Assembly (NCBI GenBank): GCA_019055375.1 | Contig: JAHQIW010004469.1 | Location: forward strand, 235,317 to 299,316 | DNA: 64,000 bases | Source: Parelaphostrongylus tenuis | Taxonomy: Eukaryota; Nematoda; Chromadorea; Rhabditida; Metastrongylidae | Reading direction: 5' to 3' | Shown here: positions 25,913 to 40,000 of the stretch, piece after piece | Position numbering within the stretch: the first letter of the stretch is position 1 | Layout: the number at the start of each line of letters is the position of its first letter | Notes under the pieces: model-generated | The model's input: the letters and a program-made list of their open reading frames with translations, nothing else | What the model was told of the DNA's origin: nothing | The model's database searches: none | Position numbers and translations under genes: made by a program

Positions 25913-26573
25913 ACTTTTGGATGCAAATCAACAGACTTAAACTGCTTTGATAAGCGAAGGCGTGAGAAACAAACGACTCAACACTCTCGCCACAACTCGT
26001 GAACTCTACTAAAGCTAAATTGACTGAAATTGCTTTTCTACCTAGTTCTATAAAACTAAGTAAAAGCTTCGTGACTTGTTGTGCACCATACCGTTCAATT
26101 TTGGAATGGAAAGGTGCACCTCCACGTTCTAGCTCTCTGAGGGACAGAAAATCTGCATAAAATTGTTATAAAATGTGGACACACGTCATTATCTTGTTTT
26201 TTATTTCTAACTTTTGGTTTTTAACAATGCGTCGTGTTCTTCATCGGCATCGAACGAGCTCACGAACTTCTTTTATGACATGAATGACACAACTATTTAA
26301 TATGAGAAAGCTGACAGAAGTATTTCACAATCAACCACCGCCGTGTTGTTGTGAAATTCTTTCAATGCGAAAAATCTACATAGAAGGAAATTTGCAACAA
26401 CTTGAGTTTAAAAAGAACTTCATTAGATTCCTGATGCTCTCTACTTATGTAAATTGTTAGATCTAATCTGAAGAAAAGGAATCATTCCTGAATTGTACGC
26501 GGAAGACTATATTGCTTGTCCTATTAGTTCTTGTCCATTCGATAAAAAGCCGAAAAAGTGGGTAAACTCAACA

Positions 26574-26905
26574 CTAATTGTGTACACTGGAATGCTTTGA
26601 ATTCGGTAAATTAGCGAAAAATACTTCGTATCCTGCATCGATTATATCATTGTCTATAACGCAAACGATCGTTTCATTTTCCCAAAAACTTTTCTGAAAA
26701 GTGAGGTTTTTTTCCCGAAAAAGAACTGAACTAATTCTTCTACTCGTGCTCATATTTCTAAGGATATATTCATGGAGAGGTGGTCCAGTGTAATTGTTAC
26801 TTCCGGTATAGTTGAAGCATGGATTACTGTTGCTGAGACACAGCATGGTGTGGTTGTAAGCACTTATCTTTGAGTTACAGTCAGAATTATGTTGAGTCGA
26901 GATAA
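26574..26905 (-). CDS. Hypothetical open frame rich in N-glycosylation sites
   Basis: The minus strand is open for about 110 codons up to a TAG at 26574. The peptide has several Asn-X-Ser/Thr sites and four cysteines (LCLSNSNPCFNYT; WENETIVCVIDNDI). A possible acceptor precedes it near 26905. It lies 1.2 kb beyond the semaphorin stop, so it is not needed by that gene. There is no recognised domain and it could be chance. Confidence -1.
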
Positions 26906-28069
26906 CAGTCTGTTCTTATTTCCACTGATTGCAAGAAATAAATCTTTATCACCAAAAGACTCATGTTCACAGATGTGGAGAAAGATTGTAAGGAAACGAA
27001 ATTCCTTTCACAATTCTAACCATTTTGGAGGAACCATCTAAGTAGGAGTCTTTGCTCAGTCGAATCTACTTTTTGGATGTAATCATCAAGACAGACGGCA
27101 GTGAGCGGCATAAAATTTTACGAGAAACTCTGTTATCATATGACTTTAGGTAACTGCGCAAGATTAGATCTGTACAAACTAGAGAAACACGTAGAGATCT
27201 GAGCTCGGAAGTGAAACATGACGATACTTTGGAAAATGGCGACCTTTTGAAGAGCAGTTCGCCTGGATTGCCTGAAATGATTCAATGAATTTCCTTTGGT
27301 TCATTTCGTAGTGTTGTCATTGTTTAAAACAGCGTTAAACGTCCGCGACAGAAATAAAGAGGCGACGAGAGTGTCCATCGTCCTCGAACGACTGTTCACA
27401 GGACACCAGGTTTCGATCAAACACGGATATCACGAATTTTCGAGAAAACACGCTTTAGCAGCACTCAGGATTCTCGGCATGAGGATGGAAGTCAGATAGT
27501 CTGCCTGGAATCGGACCCCTACTCAAACTGGAATTTACCTGCAAAAACTGCAGAGATCTGCACATGATGTGAACGACGGTTACTGAAATATGTGACCACA
27601 AAAACAGAAACCCCTTCATAAGCGGATTAATATGAGTATATCGGTCTGTTCTGATAAACGCATCAGTTGAAGTCATACCTTTACTTATGTTTATCTGTCA
27701 ATTATCATTTGAATACAAAACAACGATTTTCACAACTGATCAACAACGGCAGTTTATTCAACTCAATGTCAAGTGAATGTTAACCTATAGAAAAAACGAA
27801 ACGACAAGGATTTTATGACTTATGAGAGTAAGAAGAGAAACAGTGAGAAAAATGAACAATGAAAACGAACCAGACAGATACCGCAAACAGTGAGATTTGC
27901 GTAGCTGACTGTAATATTTTGGTTAAAAAACAGTAAGCATAAGATATTGAGATCAATTAACGCGACGAGTGAACAACAACGTAGTAAACTGAATCGATCA
28001 CGGCCTATGAAAAAAACGGTGATTGTATATTAGTGCTGATTACCGGTCAATATCACTAAAAGACGAAAT
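26906..28069. other. Semaphorin 3' flank
   Basis: Downstream of the semaphorin stop on the minus strand. An AATAAA-type signal (tttatt on plus, about 27748) is a possible polyadenylation site. Nothing else is supported. Confidence -1.
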
Positions 28070-31000
28070 CTACTCGATTCGATTATGAAGGTCACCATTA
28101 GATGAGTCATTCGAGAGGCATTGAGCCTGCAAAAGTATCTCAGTTGGTTATTTCAAGAATTCATGGTTAGCTCACATTTGATTTGATTTCATATTAAAAC
28201 CAGTTCTTACTTTAGAATCTTGCCATGACAGGCCATACAAAACATATGCATTGATTTTCATCTGCATCAATATCTGTAAGGTATCCCTCTGAGGACCAAT
28301 TTTGATAGGCAGGCGGCGTCGCGCAGTCGCTTTCCCAGTGACACGGTCTTCTCACAAGATGCAATGCCGCCATTATTTGTGCATGCACGTGTGGCTGTCT
28401 GCGCCTGTTTTCCCATGAGACGCGACACCGCCATTACAGTAGCTGAGCGAGATTTGACGCCGCGTGGCGCGGTACTATCTGTTCCCTTGGATCCTTAAAA
28501 GGGCATGGCTGCTAAAGCAACTTGTGTATTTATTTGCACACTTTGTCCTCTTTGTTTTTATCTTATCAAAAACCACTGACCTGTTGTTTCTTCCAAAAAT
28601 CAAACAACTTTCGTAATACTTACATTACGTCTTTTCGCATCGTTCCAGTCAGCCAGAGCACTTTTGTACTGATTTGCCCTCTTGCACCATTCACGTTGGC
28701 ATGATTTATATGCTTGCACTGTTCGTGGTTGAGCACATTCCTCTTCAAAATATGCAATTTATTCCAATGGTACAGCACGTTGATTGGCATCTACACTTAC
28801 CGTGATCTACAACTAATCGATATTTGACCAAGTGTTTTCCGTTAGCAGTGCTTTCATAGTCGGCGTTGTCTTCCCGTGTTACATTCATAATCACAAGTCC
28901 GCCTGAGTGGGTGAACAATATCCGGTCAGATGGTGTAATTCTGAAATATGGTCCAATATTATACTATAACACAACGACAAGGTCGTATTAAACAGTTTTC
29001 CAATATAACATAATTGGACGTCCCGTAGCAGCGCCCTATAACATCATTACGAAGGCGTCTTCTCCGATAGCGACGCCACAGTTTATCAATTTGGGAAATT
29101 GTTTCGTCACTCACATGTTCCCGTCCCGCTTCCAGACTGCACCGGACATTCCAACAAAGTGGATTGTGTCTCCCGGATAAGCAGATTTTGCGTGAGGCTT
29201 AGCTAATGCCAAACATTCCGATGTACTTCGACCCGCCGATGATGATATCCATCCCAAACTTTGGCCGTGTGCTTTCTCTCGCGGATAGCAAGATGATCTA
29301 GCCACATGCCAACTGCAGTACGGATCCACGGCACATACAGAACACGACACGTGTAGTTCACAAGCTGCCAAAGTGTACTGTGTGACGGATGATCGAGATG
29401 CGAAGTAGAGAAACTCTGAAAATTGGCTAGATCAACATTGTTATGAATGGTAGTGCATGACTTCTTCTATTTACCATAGTCCATTAACTAGTTATCATAG
29501 TATCATTATAATGAAAAGACAACGTAGAAGAGATCGTCTCGCCAACTACTCCCACCACAAGGTCACCGAGAGGACGAGGTTGAAAGGGTCTGCATCGACG
29601 TTCAAAAAGTTAGAATGGGGGCTCCAAGGTAGTTAATGATAACTCAAAAACAGCAAAAAGCATACCTTGAAACAGAAGAGCAAGATGGGAATAGAACAAA
29701 AGTAGAGCAATGAGATCTCAAGAGACTAAAATTCCCAAAAGAGACGCACCGCCCGGCAGTAACGCCATCGCCTTTACAGATCCCATATTGGAAATCGTTC
29801 TTCGTTCCAATTCTGACCACATCCATGAGTTCCCCTCACGCCAATGAGACACTTTCCATAATGTACTCGACCTGAATAAATAGGAACTAGTATCGAAAAT
29901 TCTCGTGAAACACTTACGGAAAGCAAATCCAATCAAAACCTTTTGCCCTGTATCCCAAATCCTAAGTTTTCCATTTGGAAATAAAACATCTGAGATGTCA
30001 TGGTAATCTAGTAAGTGAGTAGTTCTTGCCATATGGGAAGAAAGATTTGAGTCCGAAGGCTATGGAAGCATGATGATTGAAGGTGTCGTGCAACACATCC
30101 ATGGTCGCGGGTACGAGGCCGGACTAACTAGGTCGCTACCGGAGTCAGTAAAGTATATGTAGTACATTCAGACGAAAAAAACTTTCTCCGACTTGGAGAC
30201 TTGAGCGATTTTCAACAGTAAAAATGTGGAAAACTATAGAAGAGCAGTTCTTGGATTCTACGAAGAATAAGCTGCGTGTTTAGACGTGTGCGTAAACGTG
30301 TGTGAACGAGTGTTTAAGCACACCCGTGAAAAGACAAGATCCTTGAAAAACCAGCCGTGATCAGCCGCAAATTCACACATCATCGTTGATAGCGAGTGTA
30401 AAACAACTAATGACAAAAGTACTGCAAATTTCGTAATGTGTAAAGACGGGGAATGAGGCCCATATTTGTTACTGTTTTTGGCATTTTTGATACCCAACGT
30501 GTAGCTTGCCAGGCTCTAAACGTGGGGGCTGGGTACTCACGAGTAGCTTGCCAGTCTCTCTCGGAGGAGCGGAAGGAGCTTATTTGTTGGAGGCGACTCC
30601 TAACCGCCTCCCATGTACTTCCCAGCCGCTTGATTGCAGGCTTTTGGCCGACTTGACTCGTAGAAATAGAGTTTTGTCAAGTCGGCACTGCAGAAGCAGG
30701 GGTGCTCTCCCGTGAATCCACCTGCGTCTCTGGGAAGCTCACGGTCGCTTTTGGTTCGCGTTTATTCCCCTATCCACCACCTGGGGACGCGCCACGTGCC
30801 CTCGCGACTAACCGGGCGGGATCCCTCAAAGAGGGAGGTCCGTGGTGGATATCGATAATCAGTCTAAATTCTTTCTATTTTGACTGCCACTTGCAGTAGT
30901 ATGATGTTATACTTATACCCAATATGTGGAGTACGACCCTTTCAAAATTCATACAGCGTCTTTGGCTTGACTACGTTCAGTGGCGGTGAAGTGTTCGATA

Positions 31001-34000
31001 GTGTGGTCTGGAGTTCAAATGAATTCACTTATATTTTCAGTTAGCTGTTATAGAGGCTCTGGATAACCAGGACGTCCCTACTCGGTGCATAATGATCCTT
31101 TGTGAGCTTTATACAGATTTCACGACCAAAATATCTTCATTCTACAACAATATCACCATTAACGTAAGAAGAGGTGTTTGACAAGGCGATACAATTTCGC
31201 CAAAACTATTCACTGCCACCCTACAAAACGTCATGCGAACATTAGAATGGGACGAAATGGGAGTGAAAATTGACGGTCGACAATTAAACCATCTTCGCTT
31301 TGCTGACGATATCGTTCTCATAACACCAAACATCAGCCAAGCGGAACGAATGTTGACTGATTTCAATAACGCCTGTGGAAAGATCGGTCTTCAACTGAAT
31401 CTAACGAAAACAATGTTCATGAGGAACGGATGAGTTTCTAATGCCCCATTCACGCTCAACGGAACGACAATTTCCGAATGCTCCAGTTACATCTATTTAG
31501 GTCGTGAAATCAACATGATGAACGACCTAGCCCCAGAGTTGAGCAGGAGGAAACGAGCGGCTTGGGGAACGTTTAAGAGCATCGAAGATGTAGTGAAGAG
31601 GACAAAGAACATCCGACTCCGTGCCCACCTTTTCGACTCGACAATTATCCCTGCCCTAACGTATGCAGCAGAAACCTGGTCGCTACGTAAGCAGGATGAA
31701 AGATCACTTGCCGTTATCGAACACGCAGTCGAAAGGTCGATGCTAGGAGTATCTCGTATTTCGCAAATGAGACAAAGGATCCGAACTTCCGACCTACGTC
31801 AACGATCGAAAATCAGAGACGCCGTTCTACACGCCAGGATATCGAAAATAAGGTGGGCCGGACACGTGATGCGCTTCAACGACAACCGATGGACGAGAGC
31901 CGTTACCGACTGGATTCCTCGGGACGTCAAGCGCTTCAAAGGAAGACCACTGACCCGTTGGTCCGATTTCTTCACGAAAGCGATGGAAGAAAGATATGAT
32001 GCTCAGCGAATTCCTAGAGCAAGGAGGACCCACTGGGCTACTCTTGCACGCGATAGGGGAAAATGGAAGAGTTGCTGGTACCCGCTCGAGTCACTCGACA
32101 ATCAACGGGACGACAGGTGATACAGGTGATACAGGTAAAGACGGGTATTGAGAATTAACAAGCACATATAAAATGTGAGTCTATTCAAGAGCTCCTACCT
32201 TGGTAAAACCCAAAATGAACAAGTTGACTCAGCCACTGACCAATAATAGGCCAGTGCGCGGCCGACAGGTGATGCCATCTTTCATAAATCTCAGATTAAA
32301 AATATCTCAGTCTTATAATCTAGATTCTCTTCTTTTGACATTTCAGGCCAACACCATAGATCTTCTATAATCCAGTTACCTTCCATCTAGTGCAAAAATC
32401 ACATTCTGCTCATTCCGAATGTCGACAGCGATATGTGTGTACACTACGTCTCGAGTAGGAAGGATAGGCATACCTCCTAAAAATACATTTAATATTGGGT
32501 TAGGAAAACGAGGCATAGGTCGACACTCCTCACCTGGAACGGGGGCGGCCATCATAAGATGTGACTTTGCAAAGTGTAAGTCGGAATCGGACAGCAAATG
32601 CGAGTTCGAGACACACTGAATTAACAAGTGTTAGACTAGAGATATCACTTTGATCGGTGTGATTTCTACCGTTCCAGGACGATGCTCAGGTACTGCTTCC
32701 ATAGGTAACGGCAACCAGTTCGAGCTATTCGGATCAACGAAGAAACCATGATGGAACAGCTGAACACATAGAGCATGATATTTATACTGTGGCTGCCAGA
32801 TAAGAGATTTTAGAAAATGGAAGCTAACCTGATTGATGCTCTTTAGAGAAAACACACAGATAGCCGACGTCACGAACGCTGTCTCTGATGTGCTCATTGT
32901 AGCGTAGAACAGTGTGTCTTCCAAAGTCTCAACCCGAGCTACCGCTTCTGAATCAATTAATCGTCATATTATATTTCTTCTTCCATAGAATTTTCATGGT
33001 TGATAAACTTTCAGTAGGCTTTTCAATCCAACTCAAAGTGACGATTAAAGGGGACTGAAACTCACACATAAAACCCAACAATAAGGCATGTTTAAAAATA
33101 AAATTAACAGGAAGATTAAAGTATGACCGACTTCTATAACAAGTCCATGGCAAGTGGCCAATGAAAAATGCAAGCAACTCGTGGCTCCTTAATTAATTAG
33201 TTGGTGTATTTGATTTCGAGTGCCTAGTAGAGCAAAACTGCACAAATACAGAAGACTTTAGAGTTATTTATTCTATCAGGTATAGATGTTTCTATTATCG
33301 GATAGCTATTAAAGAAGTAAATCAACATGAAATTAGCAAGCAGTATTGCATGATGGATTCTAATGACACCAAAAAATCATTTATTCTATGGAAATCTTAT
33401 CTGAGACCCACAAACCCCAGATTACCATAGAATTTTTACGTCTTATTGACGCCTTCATAATGATTTTCGCTAGCCGCAGTAGAGTGCAGATAATCAGGGA
33501 TTAAAAGACATGCCCTATGGCAATAGATACTGAAGCTTTCACCAATGAAAATTTAGCTTGCAAAGAAATGACTTTCAAATTGATTAGCGAGATGATGGTA
33601 AGGAAATATGTTTTATTCTCCAGCTTTACCTTTTTTCAAAATTTAACTGCTGGTGGACAGTTGGTGCTTTTCCTCTTTTGCATTGTATTCAAACCTAAGG
33701 GGTAGATAACTTAGTGGTAGTGATACAGTTAAGAAACGAGCACGGCGCTGATTTCAAGTCGCATGGGCTAATCAAGCCTCTACACTTCATAAAATTGGTG
33801 CCAAATTTCTACAGCAGAAATTTAATGCATGTGATCTAAGTAGGGAAGCTTTACTTCAGTATTCCGAGACTCAAAAGAGAATCGTCTAGAGGAGCATCAA
33901 CGACATTTGTAATAAAAACGAGGAAATCTCCGAACAGTAGCCGTACTCGAGCGCGGAAAGTTTGATGAGTTCCCAAGAACAACTATCAATTGATCTCAGC

Positions 34001-37000
34001 GTAGAAACATTGATCAGAGTTTCTTTTCATGAAAGGGGCGAGGCTGTAAATAGTAGGATTCATTGGATACAGTTCAATATAGAATACCAGTAGATACAAT
34101 AAAACAATGACGCTTTGGTGGTATCGCTTTCCTTAGAGCCTGGAGGTCAAGTTGATTCGCAATCTACTCTCAAATACGTTCTTTACTCAGGAAAACATAA
34201 ACTTAATGAATAATTTTGGTTCAAATAAAAAAATTAGAGCGCATGTGGCGCAGTGGTTAGAGGCGTTTTGCCTCGCACACAAGGTCGATGGTTCAATCTC
34301 GCGCTCATAGCTCACCGAGTCACCCATCCCTACGTGGTCGGTAAGTTACTACCAGACTGGTTTCATACTTCTCTAGCAGCATAAGCAGCAATGACTCGGT
34401 ACAGCGGGAGGTCACCAAGAGTCATTGTAAAGGCCAGATATGCATTCAATCACCTTAAATGAAGTCAAAAATCGAAGACGAATGCATGGCTCATCCCTCA
34501 TGGATTGATCAACGTCGTGAGCTCTATCCTTTATCAAACAATAAACAGCCCTTCTTTAAAGCACTCACTGTCTTGTTATTTGGGCCTATCAATTAATCAT
34601 TGGAGGCAAGCCGTGTAGAGTTCTGCATGATATGGGAATATGGGTGGCACAATGCAAAAAAATTAGTCCTGTTTGACCAGCATTCTAGGAGCTTCGCAAA
34701 AAAGATGAACTGCTCAAACAAGCTAAGAAACATGTCGAATGCTAGAAGCACTGAACCCAGACAGTAGAAAAAAACTGGTGCAGGTCAATTAAAGTGATAA
34801 AGTCGAAATGAAAGTGCACTAATTCTCTGATCATCTCTTGCACACAAGGCACTTACCCGGAGTATGCAGTGAACAGCAAAAAGTGTTTTCACGAAGTAGA
34901 CGAGAGAAAGGAATCTTTACGTTTGGCAATAGAAATAGCCACTTCATGTGGTTACGAAAGAACACCCACTAACCTTAGGCTGGAAAGGAGAAATAGGTCT
35001 TATGAAGCGAACAATAGTACACCAAACGAATCTGAGAAAAAAGCTTTGAGAGGTTAGCTCTGCGATCAAAAGATGCCATTCAAAGACAGGCTTGGAAAAC
35101 TCTTCAGGAATTTTAGAAGTTCAACCTCACATTACTTCGCCAAATGGTTCGGAATCCCCATAACGACCGACTGTACAAAACATGGGACTGTGTGATATGT
35201 GCCAATGGTAGAGTGGGAGAGCGCATAGTTGAGGAACAATATCCTGATCTCTTGTAAGACATGTGGTGACGAATAAATAAGCGAAATGAGTAGACCACTT
35301 TGTACACGCATTGAAGAAGGTTTAGATGAAAAGCCGAAAATTCGCAGAAGTAGTCCTTTATGTGCACAAAGGAGAGAAAGACAAAAGTAACGACCTCGAA
35401 ATGGTAGTTAGAATCTTGGAGCACGAATCAAAAACTCCGGCGCCCAAAAAACCCTTAGAGGCCTTCTGGATAAATTGCAAAAGTCTAGGAATGAACAGAA
35501 GAGGAGAGTGTCCGAACATAACAAATAGTACGACACCTTATCGCCGATTTGTCTTTATAGTTTGAGTAAGGTTCATTTTTCATAGTAATTAATAGCAAAG
35601 CGAATTCCTTTTGTTTGACCGCTTCTAGTGGTGGTATGATGTTTCAGATATACCCAGTGATGCAGAGTGATGTGCAAAACTTTTGGGCCATGCGGAGCTC
35701 GAACCCACATCTCACTCTATCCGGAAGCGCGTGTTCTAACCCGTTGCACTACTGACGGCCATTTTGCACACCACTCTTTTTACGCTACAGCGCACCTATC
35801 TGTCAGTCGCCAGCCGTCAGCGGCCTGGCCCGGGTGGTCGGTAAACTCAACTATATACGTGGTTGAATGGATGGCGCTCACGCAAATGGTGAACATCAGA
35901 ATTGATTTCTGGTTAGATTGTCACCAAATACAGAAAATATCAATCAATAAATAGATATAGCTTGGTATAGTACGTCGTCTAGGCTCTGGATAAGGCAAAA
36001 TGGCCGAAACTTAAGCCAACGATTATGTAAAAGGAACATTGACTTTTGCAGCAGAATGTTTTCTGTTATGCTTTTGTTACCTAAACATGCCTAGTGTAGT
36101 GTTTTGTTTCGCTTCAATTTTCCATCGAAGTGCTCTTATAAATGGACGCAGTTTCTACTAGTTTCGCAGAGATGGTCGAGATATAGTCGCTTACGGACCA
36201 GTTAGCGCTTCAGAAAGTTTTGGAGTACTTTGATCAGTACTTTCATATTTTGGCAAACTTTTCCTAATAAAGCAGCGCTTGATAGTTGTGCTTACTCTAT
36301 AAAGGGCACGATGAACGGGACCTCATTTACACCTGACCACTAAATCATCTAGGAGCGTCATTTTCTTCTTGATTCTAACTTTATAAACATTCACCACTTC
36401 GTAGCCTTTTCTTTCAAGCAAAGTTTACAGATTTCTCCTTATGCTCTCTAGTAGATGATCTCTGTTTTCTCTTTATAGTACCATAAGGAGGAATCCTTGA
36501 ACTTGGTGCGAAAGATAGCTATTTTTGATGGCTACAAAACGGTGAGAGCACATCGCACCAAATTTAGGAGATAAGTGACACCCTCAGACGATAGGCTACT
36601 GTAAATAAGGTCCCTTTCATCCTTCTCTTCATTTGCAACGAAGTAAACACAGCTATCGATGCTGCCTAAAAGGAAGAGTTGGAAAATTCGGTAGCTGTAA
36701 TTGAAATACCCCCAGACACTCCAAAGCGTCAAATGATCCGTAAGCCACTTTATGATCGCTTCTGATAGACGAAAAGGTGCATAGTTTGTCCTAACGGTTG
36801 AGATGACGATTACAAGAGATCTGGTGTGGTATACCAAACTTTTTGATGTGGGGACGATTACATTGGCGAAATTAGTGGGCAACTGAGTCCCTATAAAAGA
36901 GCGCTTAGTTGGATACTCAAAGCCAAAAAAACCACTCCACTATGACATGCTAATGGATAAAAACAAAACGGAAAAGATTTGGATGTAAAATTTAGTATCC

Positions 37001-40000
37001 TTGCACTGGAAAACCAAAACATCTGCGCAAGGAACTTTCAAAGCCTCTTGAATGAATGCGAAAATTCAAAGACTAAGAGCAAGAAAATTTGTCTCTTGAC
37101 TATCTTAAGTAAGACTCTATGCGACTTGTCTTCGATAAATCATTGTAGAATTTCAGAACAACTGATTGGTGTTGTTTTGAAAAGAATCTATTCATTGTGC
37201 GAACCGCAATCTTATTTATTAGTTCTTGAATCCTACTGACACCAACCTCGCCCCTACTTATCGAGGTCAATACAGACTTTCGAGAATGACCAAAACGAAA
37301 AAACGAATTGAATTCAAGGAACTCTAAGATCTGCATAATAGATGTGAAGATGATTAGTGCTATAAAAAGACCAGTTTTGATTGCTTCTTGCAAGAGATCT
37401 TTGAGCATTATAACCACTTTGAACCACTTCTTTAAACTACTTCTTCAAGTGACTGTATGCAATCTTAATAAAGCAAGGTTTTGGAAAAGTTAAAAGAAAT
37501 AGAAAAAGACAAGAGCTATAGAAACACATACTAAAAATGAGCAAATTAGGTTATTCTCGAAGCCGACTATGGGTTAAGTTAACGTTGTGAAACGCTTGAA
37601 ACAACTATACTCACGAATGTGGTCGAAATAAAAGGGGTATTGTGCTGAAATAGAGCAGTTTTAGACGAGCCTTCAAGAATGATGTCCAAACTTGTCGCAG
37701 AACCACCCGCCCTCCAACATCCTTCTAAAAAAACGTATTTTTGATATGATTCGGTGCCCAATAAACTTTAAACACATCACTTTTTTCTCGCCTTTTTGTT
37801 ATAATTTACTTACGATTAGCCATCAAATTTATATCCTACTGCATAACAGCTTTTCACTTTCACATATTTTGATGTAAAACAAGGATGGAGGATAAACCGT
37901 TGACCGGATATGTATTTGGCCTGAGAATGACGTGCGGTGCCCTACCAATACAAAAGCTTGCTGGATTTTTTTTTCCTCAACTCAGTCTGTAGATTGGTTT
38001 TGTCTGTGAGCATGACTGATCCAATAATAGTGCCTGTAACAGAGAGCCTCTAACTCGTACATTACACGTTCTCCATTAATGGTTTACTTATTTGATCAAT
38101 TCCTGCAAATGAAATCTTGGATAGTCAATAGCGTTACCGTTACGACAGCCGCAATTTCATGTAACCCCACATCTGATTAGAATCTTGCACGTTGTAACAT
38201 TATCACTATCAGAACTCATTTTATGCCGTGTAAAATTCACAGCTGTTCGTCTTCAAAAGTTGGCACGAAGGACATAGATTCACGGCATCGGAAAAAAGTA
38301 ATCAGAGAGAGAATATAGAAAAAAAATAGCGTCATCTAGAGTCAAGAACGTATCTACGGAATTCAAGTGTCGTCGACTCTCTTATGTGGGGGGGGGGGGG
38401 GTTCTTCTTGGAAGGGATTGGCTTAGACGAAAGGCATCGTGCAACTGACGAGGCTACGAGGCCGCAGCGCGCGTATTGTGCCCATAAGACCTCATGAAAG
38501 GCTGAGAAAAAATACATTGTTAGACTTTATTGTTTTGAACGAGGTCTGGCAAAACACGCCAATTTGAAGAAACTCTAATACTTTTATTGATCACTCTCAT
38601 AAACAAAATGGAATAAATTCAATAATACTTGATGAACCTTGCTGTTCTATATTGGAGATCATAGCGCATGCTTTTGAGTATTTTATTCTGTGAAGTTCAG
38701 TGTAATGCTTTATCGCCGTCTTTTTTCTGGATACAGCAAAAAACCGTTTTTATTCACATCGAATCTGCTCAAAGTAACTATTATCGCAGGTTATTTATAT
38801 ACTGTCCAGTATTCGTCATTGATTTCAAACCTAACTAAACTTTGAAAACTGAGCGGCTTCACAACGGCTTTATCTTTTTCGTGTGTTTTTCACTCACCTT
38901 GCATACTCTCGCCACCCTGCTGTATACACTTCGTTCTGTTGTTCCGCTTTCTATGGCGATTTCACGAAAAAAGAAATACACATACTCGTCAACATCAAAG
39001 GAACCAACAAATTGAGGCTCTGGAAGAGAAAAAAACCATCTGCAGCAATCATAAGCTGCGAAGATTATGCGCTCAAACTAAAAAATACCTTCTGAAACAA
39101 ATTATCTCGATGCAAATCTCACTGAGAACGATATAGGTTTCACCTTTAGACGTCAGAACACATTAAAGTATATTTACGATAACAAAAGTATTAGAGCTTG
39201 CACTAGGCTGAGAAAAAGTTCTTTGACATCTGTGAATAATTCATATTCTGTTTATTTTACATATATCGGCTAAATTTTTATTGTTAGGGCGCATGTGGCG
39301 CAGTGGTTGGAGGTGCTCTACGTCGCACACGAAGTCAATGGTTTGATTTAATGATGTAGTTTGATGGATTTTGTTCTATGATTACTTGACAATTTCATCT
39401 ACAAGGTGCAAATCGTAAATGAAAAATCATTTTCAAATTCTTTCATTCCCAATATTTAGTGTATTGCTGGTCAGAAGAGTGCATGTTGCGCAGTGGATAG
39501 AGGTGCCCTACGTGGCACATATGGTCGGTGCTTCGATCTCACGCTCATGGCTCACCAGCCATTCATTTCTCCGGGTCGGTAAATTGATACCAGACAGGTC
39601 TCAGACTTGTCTGGGTGGATAAGCAGCACAGGCAAGGTACAGCAGGAGGCATTGTAAAGGCCAGATATGCATTCATTCACCTCAAATGAAGTAAAATGAA
39701 GACGAACGCATGGTGCATCGCTCAGAGGTTGATCAAAGCCGTGAGCTTTATCCCTTCAGCTCTTATCGGTTATTGCAATTCATGGGAACAACTCACAGAT
39801 ATTTCCATAAGAAACTCCCATAGCAACGCTAGTTTGGTGCATCAAATTTCGATGGAATTGTCGAAAGTGCGCGCTGTTTCAGCAAGAGAATGCCAAACCT
39901 CACACCGCAAAGAAGACTAAGGAAAAGTTTAATGAACTGGAGGGAGTTGAGATCTTGCCGCACTCAGCCTACAGTTCAGATGCTATACCATTCGAGTATG

